A stretch of DNA of 64,000 nt from Lachnospira multipara ATCC 19207 (GTDB lineage Bacteria > Bacillota > Clostridia > Lachnospirales > Lachnospiraceae): positions 372,001-436,000 of the forward strand of contig NZ_AUJG01000001.1 of assembly GCF_000424105.1 (NCBI RefSeq), read 5' to 3'. The notes under the pieces are model-generated. The model was not told the DNA's origin and made no database searches. It saw only the letters and a list, made by a program, of their open reading frames with translations. This document shows positions 44,363 through 53,758 of this stretch, one piece after another (position 1 is the first letter of the stretch; each line of letters opens with the position of its first letter). The translations under genes were made by a program, and so were the position numbers.

Positions 44363-46783
44363 ATGAATACATCTTTAAATTGGATTAAAGCTATGGTCCC
44401 AGGCCTTGAGTGTACTGATCAGGAATTCCGTGATGCTATGACACTTTCAGGTACAAAGGTTGAGGGATTTGAAAGATATAATAAGAACTTAGAGAAAATC
44501 GTTGTTGGCCAGATTGAGTCAGTAGAGGCTCATCCTGATGCTAGCAAGCTTGTAGTTTGTCAGGTTAATGTAGGAAGCGAAACAGTTCAGATTGTAACTG
44601 GTGCTCCTAATGTTAAGGTTGGAAGTTCAGGACAGAAGGTTATCGTAGTACTTGATGGTGGTAAGGTAGCTGGTGGTCACGATGGTGGCGCACTTCCAGA
44701 GAATGGAATTAAGATTAAGAAGGGTAAGCTTCGTGGAGTTGAATCATTTGGTATGATGTGCTCTATGGAAGAGCTTGGTGTTTCTTCTGAATTCTTCCCA
44801 GGTGCAGATCCAGACGGTATCTACTTCCTTGGTGATGATGCAGAAGTTGGTTCATCAGCAATTGAGTATCTTGGTCTTGATGATGTTGTTTACGAATATG
44901 AAATTACTAACAACAGAGTAGACTGCTATAGCGTAATTGGTATTGCAAGAGAAGCAGCAGCTACATTTAAGAAGGAATTTAAGGCTCCAGTTGTTACTAA
45001 GACAGGTAACGATGAGGACGTTAATGATTATATTAAGGTTGAAGTTAAGGATAGCGACCTATGCAAGCGCTACACAGCTAGAGTTGTAAAGGATATTAAG
45101 CTTGCTCCATCTCCAGAGTGGATGAGAAGAAGACTTATGACAGCTGGTATTAGACCTATTAATAACATCGTTGATATTACAAACTATGTTATGGAAGAAT
45201 ATGGTCAGCCAATGCATGCTTACGACCTTGAAACTATTGAAGATAGAAAGATCGTTGTTGCAAGAGCAAAGGACGGAGAAAAGTTTGTAACACTTGATGG
45301 TCAGGAAAGAAATCTTGATTCAGAAGTGCTTATGATTAATGATGGTAAGAAGGCTATTGGTATTGCAGGTATCATGGGTGGCGAAAACTCTATGATTACT
45401 GACAATGTTAAGACAATGCTTTTCGAGGCTGCTACATTTGATGGTACTAACATTAGAAAGTCAGCTAAGAGAGTTGGTCTTCGTACAGATGCTTCAGGTA
45501 AGTTTGAAAAGGGTCTTGATCCAGAGAATGCTATGGCAGCTATGGATAGAGCTTGTCAGCTTATTGAAGAACTTGGTGCTGGTGTAGTTGTTGGTGGTGC
45601 TATTGACATTTACCCAGTTAAGAATGAAAGAAAGAGAATTACTTTCGAGCCAGAAAAGATTAATGCATTACTTGGTACAAATGTATCAACTGATGATATG
45701 ATGACATATTTTAAGAGACTTGAAATTGAATATGATAAGGATAGCAATGAGTTAATTATTCCTACATTTAGACAGGATTTACTTAGAAATGCTGATATCG
45801 CTGAAGAAGTAGCTAGATTCTTTGGTTATGACAACATTCCTACAACTCTTCCTCATGGTGCAACTACAATGGGTAAGATTTCATTTAAGCAGGAGGTTGA
45901 ATTAGAGGCTGCTAGAATTGCTAAGTTTGCTGGTTTCTCAGAAGCTATGACATATTCATTTGAAAGCCCTAAGGTATTTGATAAGTTAATGCTTGATGCA
46001 GATGATAAGTTAAGAAAGACTATTGTTATTTCTAACCCACTTGGTGAAGATTTCTCAATTATGAGAACACTTCCACTTAATGGTATGTTAAACAGCCTTT
46101 CAACAAACTATAACAGACGTAACAAGAACGTTAAGTTATTCGAGCTTGCTAAGGTTTATATTCCAACAGGTGAAGAACTTCCAGATGAGAGAGTTCAGTT
46201 CACACTTGGTTTCTTTGGTGATGGCGACTTCTTTACAATGAAGGGTGTTGTTGAAGAATTCCTTGATGAAATTGGAATTAGCAACAAGTTAACATATAAT
46301 GCAGATGCTAAGAAGAACTTCTTACATCCAGGTAGACAGGCTGAAATCTCATATGAAGGTAAAGTACTTGGTTACTTAGGTGAAGTTCATCCTAAGGTAG
46401 CTGATACTTACGGTATTGGTGATAGAGCTTATGTTGCAGTTCTTGATATGCCAGTAGTAACAGAGCTTGCTAACTTCGATATTAAGTACACAGGAATCGC
46501 TAAGTTCCCTGCTGTAACAAGAGATTTAAGTATGGTAATGCCAAAGACTATGCCAGTTGGTGATGTTGAAGCTATTATTGCTAAGCGTGGTGGCAAGTTA
46601 GTTGAAAGCTATAACTTATTCGATATTTACGAAGGTAGCCAGATTAAGGAAGGCTTTAAGTCAGTAGCTTACTCAATCGCATTTAGAGCTAATGATAGAA
46701 CTCTTGAAGATAAGGACATTACACCAGTAATGGATAACATCTTAAAGGATTTATCAGCAGCAGGTGTTGAATTAAGAGCTTAA
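44363..46783 (+). CDS. pheT: Phenylalanine--tRNA ligase beta subunit
   Basis: This 806-residue subunit has the tRNA-binding OB domain (about 40-150, VVGQIESVEAHPDASKLVVC), the B3/B4 editing domain, the B5 fold, a catalytic-like core (about 490-680) and a C-terminal FDX-ACB anticodon domain (about 710-806, FPAVTRDLSMVMP). AAAAGGGAGATTAAATC lies before the ATG. It is expressed after pheS; the intervening repeat may affect relative yield. Confidence 0.98.
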   Translation: MNTSLNWIKAMVPGLECTDQEFRDAMTLSGTKVEGFERYNKNLEKIVVGQIESVEAHPDASKLVVCQVNVGSETVQIVTGAPNVKVGSSGQKVIVVLDGGKVAGGHDGGALPENGIKIKKGKLRGVESFGMMCSMEELGVSSEFFPGADPDGIYFLGDDAEVGSSAIEYLGLDDVVYEYEITNNRVDCYSVIGIAREAAATFKKEFKAPVVTKTGNDEDVNDYIKVEVKDSDLCKRYTARVVKDIKLAPSPEWMRRRLMTAGIRPINNIVDITNYVMEEYGQPMHAYDLETIEDRKIVVARAKDGEKFVTLDGQERNLDSEVLMINDGKKAIGIAGIMGGENSMITDNVKTMLFEAATFDGTNIRKSAKRVGLRTDASGKFEKGLDPENAMAAMDRACQLIEELGAGVVVGGAIDIYPVKNERKRITFEPEKINALLGTNVSTDDMMTYFKRLEIEYDKDSNELIIPTFRQDLLRNADIAEEVARFFGYDNIPTTLPHGATTMGKISFKQEVELEAARIAKFAGFSEAMTYSFESPKVFDKLMLDADDKLRKTIVISNPLGEDFSIMRTLPLNGMLNSLSTNYNRRNKNVKLFELAKVYIPTGEELPDERVQFTLGFFGDGDFFTMKGVVEEFLDEIGISNKLTYNADAKKNFLHPGRQAEISYEGKVLGYLGEVHPKVADTYGIGDRAYVAVLDMPVVTELANFDIKYTGIAKFPAVTRDLSMVMPKTMPVGDVEAIIAKRGGKLVESYNLFDIYEGSQIKEGFKSVAYSIAFRANDRTLEDKDITPVMDNILKDLSAAGVELRA

Positions 46784-46827
46784 TTTTAAAGTTTTCACTT
46801 TTTATAATAATAATTAAATGATAAAAT

Positions 46828-46875
46828 ACTAACTTCGGGGAGTTTTGTAAGATCCCTTCCCGAAGTTAGTTTTTG
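46828..46875 (+). terminator. Terminator after pheT
   Basis: ACTAACTTCGGG (46828-46839) pairs exactly with 46859-46870; the loop is 19 bases and a short T-run follows. Confidence 0.85.
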
Positions 46876-46921
46876 ATAAAAGAAAGGGTATGATCGCGTT
46901 GGTCATATTTATAGGTGTTTA

Positions 46922-47971
46922 ATGATGGATTTACATGATTTTGACTATGATTTACCAGAGGAGTTAATTGCTCAGGATCCACTATCTGATAGATCTTCAT
47001 CTAGACTTATGGTTCTTAATAAGAACACAGGAAAACTAGAACATAAGATTTTTAGAGATATTATTGACTATCTTAATCCAGGGGATTGCTTAGTTCTTAA
47101 TGATACTAAGGTTATTCCTGCAAGACTTTACGGTGAGAAGGAAGGCACAGGCGCAGGCATTGAAGTGCTTTTACTTAAGCGTAAAGAGGATTTAAAGGAT
47201 ACATGGGAAGTTTTAGTTAAACCAGGTAAAAAAGCTAAGGTTGGAGCTAGAATTAGCTTTGGTGATGGTAAGCTTGTTGCTGAAGTTAAGGAAATTGTTG
47301 ATGATGGTAATAGAATTATTCAGTTTGAATACGATGGTATTTTTGAAGAAATTCTTGATGACTTAGGACAGATGCCACTTCCACCATATATAACACATAA
47401 GCTTGAAGATAAGGATAGATACCAGACAGTTTATGCAACTCATAAGGGCTCAGCTGCAGCCCCTACAGCAGGTTTACATTTTACTAATGAATTACTTAAG
47501 GCTATCGAGGAAAAGGGCGTTAAAATCGCAAGAGTAACCCTTCACGTAGGTCTTGGTACATTTAGACCTGTTAAGGTTGAGAATATCTTAGATCACCACA
47601 TGCACTCAGAATTCTATATGGTTAGCCAGGAAGCTGCTGATATAATTAATGAGACTAAGAAGAATGGTGGCAGAGTAATTTCTGTAGGAACAACTTCTAC
47701 AAGAACTATTGAGTCTGTAGCTAACGAAGACGGTACAGTGCCTGCTAAGACAGGCTGGACAGACATTTTCATCTATCCAGGTTATAAATTTAAGACAATT
47801 GATTGCCTTATAACTAATTTCCACTTACCAGAATCTACTCTAGTTATGCTTGTTTCAGCCCTTGCTGGCAGAGAAAATGTACTTAATGCCTATAAGATAG
47901 CAGTAGAGGAGAAGTATAGATTCTTTAGTTTTGGTGATGCAATGTTTATTACAGACAATGAGATACAGTAA
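46922..47971 (+). CDS. queA: S-adenosylmethionine:tRNA ribosyltransferase-isomerase
   Basis: QueA transfers the ribosyl part of SAM to preQ1 in tRNA to form epoxyqueuosine. The 349 residues show the family blocks [37 protein letters not shown] and TSTRTIES. A second ATG directly follows the first, and the ribosome site (ATAGGTG) is weak. No other queuosine gene is nearby. Confidence 0.97.
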   Translation: MMDLHDFDYDLPEELIAQDPLSDRSSSRLMVLNKNTGKLEHKIFRDIIDYLNPGDCLVLNDTKVIPARLYGEKEGTGAGIEVLLLKRKEDLKDTWEVLVKPGKKAKVGARISFGDGKLVAEVKEIVDDGNRIIQFEYDGIFEEILDDLGQMPLPPYITHKLEDKDRYQTVYATHKGSAAAPTAGLHFTNELLKAIEEKGVKIARVTLHVGLGTFRPVKVENILDHHMHSEFYMVSQEAADIINETKKNGGRVISVGTTSTRTIESVANEDGTVPAKTGWTDIFIYPGYKFKTIDCLITNFHLPESTLVMLVSALAGRENVLNAYKIAVEEKYRFFSFGDAMFITDNEIQ

Positions 47972-48076
47972 ATTTAATGAGCGTTTAATGAAAAATCCTG
48001 TCATATCGGTTGTTAATTAATGCACTGTTGTGTTAAAATAATACTAGTAGAGAGGATTAAAATTGGAGGTAATAAG

Positions 48077-48445
48077 ATGGTTGAACGAAGAAAGTCTAAA
48101 AGGACTGACATCGACGCAGTCATTGCATTAAAGCAATTAGGGGATAATTTTGTTACGGGTATTTCAGGCAAAGCAGTTTCTGTTAATACTCTTAACATTT
48201 CAAAGGATGGTATTGCATTTAAGTCAGATAGAAAGTTTAAGTTAAACTCATATCATGATACTATTATCAAGCTTGATAACAAGGAATCCTTTGAAGCAAT
48301 TATCGAAGTAGTTCGCATGGAGAATAGAGGCGAACCAGAAACAACTTATGGATGCCGTTTCATTGGTATTACTAGTGATGATCAGTTTAAGATTGATGTA
48401 TATCAGATCGTTTACGAATCAAGACTAGCAACTGAAGGGGCTTAA
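48077..48445 (+). CDS. PilZ domain c-di-GMP receptor
   Basis: This 122-residue single-domain protein shows the PilZ binding signature: ERRKSKR near the start (RxxxR) and LNISKDGIAF (D/NxSxxG) near residue 40, with beta strands to GCRFIGI. It probably binds c-di-GMP and acts through protein contacts. Targets are not visible. TTGGAGGTAATAAG precedes the ATG, which excludes the longer frame from 48020. A TTGTTA/TAAAAT promoter-like pair lies at 48010-48039. It matches the two EAL genes elsewhere in the window. Confidence 0.87.
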   Translation: MVERRKSKRTDIDAVIALKQLGDNFVTGISGKAVSVNTLNISKDGIAFKSDRKFKLNSYHDTIIKLDNKESFEAIIEVVRMENRGEPETTYGCRFIGITSDDQFKIDVYQIVYESRLATEGA

Positions 48446-48471
48446 AAGTTGTAATTACAATTTCAGATTTA

Positions 48472-48829
48472 TATATGAGTAAGACAGATGATCGCGGCTA
48501 CATTTCCGAAAGGAAGTAGGTGAGGAAAGTCCGGGCTTCATAGGGCAGGATGCCGGATAACGTCCGGTGGAGGCGACTCCAAGGCTAGTGCAACAGAGAT
48601 ATACCGCCATTTTATGGTAAGGGTGGAAAGGTGGAGTAAGAGACCACCGCAGTCTTGGTAACAAGATTGGCTATGTAAACCCCATTCGAAGCAAGACCGA
48701 GTAAAAACAATACGTCTGCCCGGCGTGTTTTAGGTAGGTCGCTTGAGTCTATTGGCAACAGTAGAACTAGATAGATGATCATCACGAAGTAATTCGACAT
48801 AACCCGGCTTATAGTTTTGCTCATTTATA
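48472..48829 (+). ncRNA. rnpB: RNase P RNA
   Basis: This is the catalytic RNA that trims the 5' leader of tRNA precursors. Conserved core blocks are visible in order: GAGGAAAGTCCGGGC (about 48522), AGTGCAACAGAGATA (about 48588), a GTAAACCCC region (about 48675), and GACATAACCCGGCTTATAG at the 3' end. ATGAGTAA at the 5' end pairs with TTGCTCAT at the 3' end to form P1, which sets the ends. The strand is plus. Confidence 0.95.
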
Positions 48830-48845
48830 ATATAAAAAAAGCACT

Positions 48846-48892
48846 ACAAGGGAGAGGCTACTTTAAGGAAGTAGCTTCTCCCTTGTTTTACC
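48846..48892 (+). terminator. Terminator of rnpB
   Basis: An 18-bp stem with one G-T pair (48846-48863 with 48869-48886), TAAGG loop, then TTTTA. Confidence 0.88.
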
Positions 48893-48945
48893 TGACGGCG
48901 GGGTCGGTGTGGGGCTTGCCATAGAGCCTAACACTCCTGTGCTTT

Positions 48946-49521
48946 TCATTCTTTTATCAACTTATCTTCTTCGGTTATGCTCCGAAGTACTTTGCAGGGA
49001 TTTCCGACTGCGATCACATTTGCCGGTATATCCTTTGTAACGACCGACCCTGCTCCGATTATTGAATTCTCCCCGATCGAAACGCCGGGAAGCACAGTCA
49101 CATTGGCTCCGAGCCATACGTTTGCGCCAATCGTAATCGGTCTGTCGTTGAACAAGCCTTTTAGTCGTTCCACTCCGTCGATAGCATGATTTGTGCAGAT
49201 AATATTGCATCCGGGGCCGATGAGAGCGCAATGACCGATCTTAATGATATTAGAGTCTAAAAAAGTACAATTCATATTGATCATCGCCATTCCTTCAAAG
49301 TGAAGATTTTTGCCGATAACGCATTGAAAACCAGATTCGATAAATACGTGCTGATTGTAGCCGGTGACCAGATCACGGATGATTTCGGTTCGCCTTGGAT
49401 CGGATGGCTTTGTAGTGTTGAATTCAAAGCACAAATCTTTCACTTTTGCCATATGCGCCGTTACCTCGGCGTCTCTTCTGTTAAATTGTTCTCCGTTTAG
49501 AGCTTTTTCTAGTTCAGTCAT
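48946..49521 (-). CDS. Maltose/galactoside O-acetyltransferase family
   Basis: This 191-residue left-handed beta-helix acetyltransferase has the N-terminal Mac domain and hexapeptide repeats. Characteristic blocks are IGPGCNIICTNHAID (catalytic His), IGANVWLGANVTVLPGV and GAGSVVTKDIPANVIAVGNP. It acetylates sugar hydroxyls from acetyl-CoA, perhaps for detoxification. Codons and GC content are clearly higher in GC than the neighbours, suggesting transfer. AAAGGAAATTAAAAA precedes the ATG. The upstream membrane-protein gene ends three bases before it, so they form an operon. Confidence 0.92.
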   Translation of the reverse strand: MTELEKALNGEQFNRRDAEVTAHMAKVKDLCFEFNTTKPSDPRRTEIIRDLVTGYNQHVFIESGFQCVIGKNLHFEGMAMINMNCTFLDSNIIKIGHCALIGPGCNIICTNHAIDGVERLKGLFNDRPITIGANVWLGANVTVLPGVSIGENSIIGAGSVVTKDIPANVIAVGNPCKVLRSITEEDKLIKE

Positions 49522-49524
49522 TTT

Positions 49525-50424
49525 TTAATTTCCTTTCTTTTTAAGACAGATACTTGATTTTATGATCATAAAGACGGCAATTACCGTAATAATCAAAGCG
49601 ACCGCTGTTCCGGTAATGATATTCGGCGTATGTACGTTCAATTCCGGCTCGAAGGATGAAAACATTGCGGTCTGCAGGGTGAACATGGCAGTCACCGCGA
49701 AGCTGAGATCAATCATTTTTGCAGCGGAGAGAATCGGTCCTCTGTCATGCCGGTCCTTGAATACCCGGATTACGGCAATCGTTATGCGATAGAAGGAGTA
49801 CGCCGCTATTGCGAAAATGATCGTTCCGGGATAGGAAAAACTTTTATTCTGCTTAACGACCTGCACGACGATGCCGGACAGACCTATATTGAACAGAAGC
49901 ATCAGCCATCCCGCAAGACGGTAGCGCCTCCACTCGGAAAGTTCATCCATCGCTGATTTGCCGCGAAGCAAGCGGACGTCTTTATGAATCAGCGTCACTT
50001 TCACCGCGATCAACAAAAAATAGTAAACGGCGATGGCAATCAGCCAGTTGGAACGGTAGTACACTCCTGTCACAAACTTGAACGCGGCGTAAAGCAGGTT
50101 GATGATCGCGCCGCGATACAGGATCACACGGGCGTTGAACGTTTTGTCCTCATAATACCGGCGAACGTATTTGTTTTTCAGTAGCTTGTTTACCGCCCTT
50201 GCAAGCAGTATCACCGTCACGGTGATGAGGTAATAAGCTCCCAGCGCCGAGGCAAGATACGCGATATAGGCGAACGGTGTGTTCGTAATTCGGTGCAAAA
50301 ACACCGCGCCGACGGCGGTAAGCGACAAAAAGCCGAAGAAGCACCGAAACCAGACAGGCGGGAAAAAAACAAAATTAAAAAAGCGTTTCATACGGTTTGT
50401 TTTGCATACTTTTTTTATGTTCAC
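49525..50424 (-). CDS. Multi-pass membrane protein of unknown function
   Basis: The family is not recognised. The 299-residue protein has about seven hydrophobic helices (such as FFGFLSLTAVGAVFL, YYLITVTVILLA, WLIAIAVYYFLLIAV, IITGTAVALIITVIAVFMII). Loops are rich in Arg and Lys. The start is GTG at 50424, 8 bases after AAAGGAGG; the frame further upstream lacks a ribosome site. It is GC-richer than the window average, like the acetyltransferase it precedes, and probably arrived with it. Confidence 0.72.
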   Translation of the reverse strand: MNIKKVCKTNRMKRFFNFVFFPPVWFRCFFGFLSLTAVGAVFLHRITNTPFAYIAYLASALGAYYLITVTVILLARAVNKLLKNKYVRRYYEDKTFNARVILYRGAIINLLYAAFKFVTGVYYRSNWLIAIAVYYFLLIAVKVTLIHKDVRLLRGKSAMDELSEWRRYRLAGWLMLLFNIGLSGIVVQVVKQNKSFSYPGTIIFAIAAYSFYRITIAVIRVFKDRHDRGPILSAAKMIDLSFAVTAMFTLQTAMFSSFEPELNVHTPNIITGTAVALIITVIAVFMIIKSSICLKKKGN

Positions 50425-50470
50425 CTTCAAATCCTCCTTTACGCCAATTATAGTAAAAGGAAGGTCAGAA

Positions 50471-50608
50471 ATGAACAACACAAACGTACAAAAGTGTCGA
50501 TTACAGAATATCGGAGTCAACATATTTGCTTTTTTTACGCCCGAACAGATGGAAGAAGCCTTTCAGACGAGGCTTAAAGCCGAAGAATATAAAAGCAAAA
50601 TGGCGTAA
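50471..50608 (+). CDS. Small hypothetical protein, 45 residues
   Basis: This short frame is divergent from the membrane-protein gene, with GGAAGGTCAGAA before its ATG. The product is hydrophilic at the end (MEEAFQTRLKAEEYKSK) with a short hydrophobic middle. No family is recognised. It could be a real small gene of the transferred block or the remnant of a larger one. Confidence 0.4.
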   Translation: MNNTNVQKCRLQNIGVNIFAFFTPEQMEEAFQTRLKAEEYKSKMA

Positions 50609-50626
50609 CCGAAGCGGTCACGCCAT
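50599..50626. terminator. Hairpin at the island edge
   Basis: ATGGCGT-A-ACCG and CGGT-C-ACGCCAT pair around AAG with one mismatch. It overlaps the stop of the small gene and may terminate in either direction, without a clear T-run. Confidence 0.45.
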
Positions 50627-50668
50627 TCACAACAAGAATCAAATATATATTTTTATTATTAGGATGCA

Positions 50669-51094
50669 TTATCTATTATATTTTTCTTCACAGTATTTAC
50701 ATCTGTAAACCTGCTTTTCCTCATCTGCAAGGAAGAATACGTGCTTTAACCCCTGTTCAATTGAAGTAATGCATCTTGGGTTGTTACAGAAGATAATATT
50801 AGTAATTTCCTTTGGAAGAGAAAGTGTCTTTTTCTCAACGATTTCACCGTTCTTAATTACATTAACAGTGATGTTATGATCAATAAAACCAAGCGCGTCT
50901 AAATCTACTAAATCAAGACCACCCTCAATCTTAATGATATCTTTTTTGCCCATCTTATTAGAACGAGCATTCTTTATAATAGCTACCTGACAATCAAGTA
51001 AGCCAAGTCCAAGTTTATTATAGATTTCCATAGCCTTGCCAGCTTCAATATGGTCAAGTACGAAACCTTCATTTAACTGTCCAACGTTTAACAT
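50669..51094 (-). CDS. pyrI: Aspartate carbamoyltransferase regulatory subunit
   Basis: PyrI holds the allosteric nucleotide site of ATCase and contacts PyrB through a zinc domain. The 141-residue protein shows the N-terminal nucleotide-binding region (GFVLDHIEAG) and the four Cys ligands (CNNPRC ... CKYC) near the C-terminus. GAGGAGATTGCT precedes the ATG. It follows pyrB on the minus strand with 93 bases between them. Confidence 0.97.
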   Translation of the reverse strand: MLNVGQLNEGFVLDHIEAGKAMEIYNKLGLGLLDCQVAIIKNARSNKMGKKDIIKIEGGLDLVDLDALGFIDHNITVNVIKNGEIVEKKTLSLPKEITNIIFCNNPRCITSIEQGLKHVFFLADEEKQVYRCKYCEEKYNR

Positions 51095-51187
51095 AGCAAT
51101 CTCCTCATTTATATTTGTATTTCTTAATTTAAAAAATGATGCTAAAACCCGTCTTTATTAGCGCCAATTCCTATCTATTAAGATTTA

Positions 51188-52105
51188 TTATTTATCAAGT
51201 CCAAGAAGTGTAAGGATAAGAGCCATTCTTACATATACACCGAATTGAGCCTGCTTAAAGTAAGCTGCTCTTGGATCGTCATCAACTTCAACAGAGATTT
51301 CATTTACTCTTGGAAGTGGATGTAATACATACATATTTTCCTTTGCCTTAGCCATCTTTGCCTTATCAAGAACGTAGAAGCCCTTCATTCTTAAGTATTC
51401 ATCTTCAGAGAAGAATCTTTCTCTTTGTACTCTTGTCATGTAAAGGAAATCAAGATTGCCAATAACATCGTCTAAGCTTTCAACTTCAACGAAGTCACAA
51501 TTATTTTCTTTTAAAACATCTTCTCTGATGTAATCAGGAATTCTAAGTTCTTTAGGAGAAATAAGAACAAACTTGATGTTAGAATATCTAACAAGGGAAC
51601 TAATAAGAGAATGAACAGTACGTCCAAATTTAAGATCGCCACAAAGACCAATAGTGAAATTATCAAGGGAACCACCAAGCTCTCTAATTGTCATAAGATC
51701 TGTAAGAGTTTGAGTTGGATGCTGATGGCCACCATCACCTGCGTTAATAACAGGAATTCTAGAAACAGAAGCAGCAACCATTGGTGCACCTTCCTTTGGA
51801 TGTCTCATAGCAGCGATATCTGCATAACATGAAATAACACGAATTGTATCTGCAACGCTTTCGCCCTTTGAAGCGGAAGATGAGTTAGCAGAAGAAAAAC
51901 CTAATACAGACCCTCCTAAGTTAAGCATAGCAGCTTCAAAACTTAATCGGGTTCTTGTACTAGGTTCATAGAATAAAGTAGCTAATTTCTTTCCTTCACA
52001 ACGTTTAGAATACTTATCTGGGTTGTGAGAAATATCTCTGGCTAAATCAAGTAGGTTATTTAATTCTTCAACACTTAAATCTAGCGGACTAAGTAAATGT
52101 TTCAT
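51188..52105 (-). CDS. pyrB: Aspartate carbamoyltransferase catalytic subunit
   Basis: PyrB joins carbamoyl phosphate and aspartate in pyrimidine synthesis. The 305 residues include the carbamoyl phosphate motif [19 protein letters not shown] with the catalytic Lys loop, MRHPKEGA, and [23 protein letters not shown] precedes the ATG. With PyrI it forms the regulated c6r6 type. No PyrR-type attenuator is visible in the short leader. Confidence 0.98.
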   Translation of the reverse strand: MKHLLSPLDLSVEELNNLLDLARDISHNPDKYSKRCEGKKLATLFYEPSTRTRLSFEAAMLNLGGSVLGFSSANSSSASKGESVADTIRVISCYADIAAMRHPKEGAPMVAASVSRIPVINAGDGGHQHPTQTLTDLMTIRELGGSLDNFTIGLCGDLKFGRTVHSLISSLVRYSNIKFVLISPKELRIPDYIREDVLKENNCDFVEVESLDDVIGNLDFLYMTRVQRERFFSEDEYLRMKGFYVLDKAKMAKAKENMYVLHPLPRVNEISVEVDDDPRAAYFKQAQFGVYVRMALILTLLGLDK

Positions 52106-52198
52106 AATGCCTCCGTAAATCTCAATTAATTTTTAATCTTATGTATTCTACTATTAAAATCATAAAATATCAATGTTTATTTCAAAAAAAATACAAAA

Positions 52199-52246
52199 AA
52201 TAAACCCCAAGAAAAATAAACTTAATTTTCTTAGGGTTTATATTAG
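52199..52246 (-). terminator. Terminator downstream of the lactonase gene
   Basis: On the minus strand, ATAAACCCTAAGAAAATT pairs with a complementary arm (one mismatch) and runs into a long T-rich tract. The lactonase transcript would therefore include repeat copy C. Confidence 0.8.
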
Positions 52247-52261
52247 AATTACAATATATTT

Positions 52262-52423
52262 TAACTCAGTCGGAGAAATCCCCCACCTCTAAGCGTTAGC
52301 GTAGGTGGGGGATTTCTCCGACTGAGTTAAACGCTCCGCGAGGATGCGCACGGATTCGGATAGGAATTTGTCTGCTGAAGCAGACCCGAATCCGGCGCGC
52401 AAGACTCGCGAGCGAGTCTTGAC
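52262..52423. repeat. Palindromic repeat, full copy C
   Basis: The first hairpin is a perfect 27-bp stem (52262-52288 with 52303-52329) around a 14-base loop. Then follow AAACGCTCCGCGAG, a compound hairpin (CGGATTCGG/CCGAATCCG enclosing GTCTGC-TGAA-GCAGAC), and AAGACTCGC-GA-GCGAGTCTT. The unit is about 162 bases, GC-rich in an AT-rich setting. It lies in the 3' end of the lactonase transcript. The rest of the gap 52106-52433 holds the terminator and AT-rich sequence. Confidence 0.9.
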
Positions 52424-52433
52424 TAAATTCTAA

Positions 52434-53486
52434 TTAGTCTTCTAATTCAACAATCTCCATGTTGTTAGGATGAGAAATGTTAAGTGGCTTACCATTCATA
52501 ACAATTAAGCCCTTCTCATAATCAACAGTAAAAATTGTAATTGTGTTATTCTCGTTATTCATACACATTACATGCTTGTCATCAGGGAATACACCTAAGA
52601 ACTTAGGATATTCGCCACTTACAGGTAAGGAATTAAGAGCTGATAACTTACCTGTCTTCTTATCTACTTTATAAACTGTAAGAGTGTTATCGCCAGCATT
52701 AGAGCAAAGTAAGTTATTTCCTGAGTTTGTAAAGGTAATATAAGCTGCTGCACTATTAGACTTGTGGTCCTTTCTTACAGTGAAAATGTTCTGAATAAGT
52801 TCAAATCTATTCTTATCTGAATTCTTGTCATATTCGTATACGTTGATGTAGTTCTTAAGCTCGCAAACAACATAAGCAAATTTACCATCTGCACTAAATA
52901 AAAGCTGACGAGGAGCTGATTCCTGCTGCGATCTAATAATATCATAGAGCTTAATTCTACCAGTCTTGTGGTCAAATTCGTAAAGCTTAATCTGATCGAT
53001 ACCTAAATCACAAGCGCAAAGTAAATCTTCATCAGGTGTGAAGCAAACTCCACTAACATGTGGTCTTGAATTACGTTCAGCAATACTTCCCATACCCTTA
53101 TGGAATACTTCATCAGCAATGCCGCCAATTGAACCATCTGCCTTGATCTTTAAAACTGTAATCTTACCATCGTGATAACCTGCAACGACCATAAACTTAT
53201 TGTCCTTAGTTGTAACAATATTACAGCCTCTCATACCGTTAATAGAAGCAGTATTAAGCTTCTTTAAAGAACCATCTTCTAATATTTTAAAGGAAGTAAC
53301 ACCCTGATCACAAATAGAGTAAAGGAACTGCTTATCATATGATGTAGTTACATAAGAAGGATTGTCGATTTCAATCTCATCTCTTTCAGTAATACGTCCC
53401 TTTGGCACATCTAAATCATAAATATGAATGCCCTTACTTTTTTCCTGTGTGTATGTTCCCACATATGCTACGTATTTTTTACTCAT
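52434..53486 (-). CDS. Lactonase family protein (6-phosphogluconolactonase-like)
   Basis: This 350-residue seven-bladed beta-propeller is of the YbhE/Pgl type. Visible marks are YVGTYTQEKSKGIHIY at the N-terminus, NSRPHVSGVCFTPD, ESAPRQLLFSADGKFAYV and NTITIFTVD. Such proteins hydrolyse 6-phosphogluconolactone or related lactones; the substrate here is not proven, and no zwf or gnd gene is near. GGAGGAAAACT precedes the ATG. It is monocistronic. Confidence 0.88.
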   Translation of the reverse strand: MSKKYVAYVGTYTQEKSKGIHIYDLDVPKGRITERDEIEIDNPSYVTTSYDKQFLYSICDQGVTSFKILEDGSLKKLNTASINGMRGCNIVTTKDNKFMVVAGYHDGKITVLKIKADGSIGGIADEVFHKGMGSIAERNSRPHVSGVCFTPDEDLLCACDLGIDQIKLYEFDHKTGRIKLYDIIRSQQESAPRQLLFSADGKFAYVVCELKNYINVYEYDKNSDKNRFELIQNIFTVRKDHKSNSAAAYITFTNSGNNLLCSNAGDNTLTVYKVDKKTGKLSALNSLPVSGEYPKFLGVFPDDKHVMCMNNENNTITIFTVDYEKGLIVMNGKPLNISHPNNMEIVELED

Positions 53487-53697
53487 AGTTTTCCTCCAAT
53501 AAAAAGTATTGTCTCCATGAATATAAAAACCCCTTTAGTTTTTTGTCACGTTAAAACAATCTAGTACAATTTTAATTCAAGGAGGGCTTTTTTTCAATAG
53601 GACTCGGTTAATTTTTTAACAAAACTAATATAATAAAGTATTTTTGAAAATGTTACGAAATCAAGTAATTATGTATATTTGACAAGTAAATATAAGC

Positions 53698-53726
53698 TTG
53701 ACGTTGCTTAAAAAATTACATATAAT
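53698..53726 (+). promoter_or_regulatory. Promoter of nrdR
   Basis: TTGACG (53698-53703), exactly 17 bases, TATAAT (53721-53726). The rest of 53487-53697 shows no clear element. Confidence 0.8.
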
Positions 53727-53758
53727 TGATTTAAATAAAAGATGCGGAGGTGCTTAAC

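Noticed and set aside
48020-48076. Longer N-terminus for the PilZ protein
   Set aside because: GGAGGTAATAAG sits directly before ATG 48077, and the extra residues overlap promoter-like sequence.
49300-50344. Plus-strand and alternative minus-strand frames inside the GC-rich island
   Set aside because: They overlap better supported genes and have no ribosome site or family signature.
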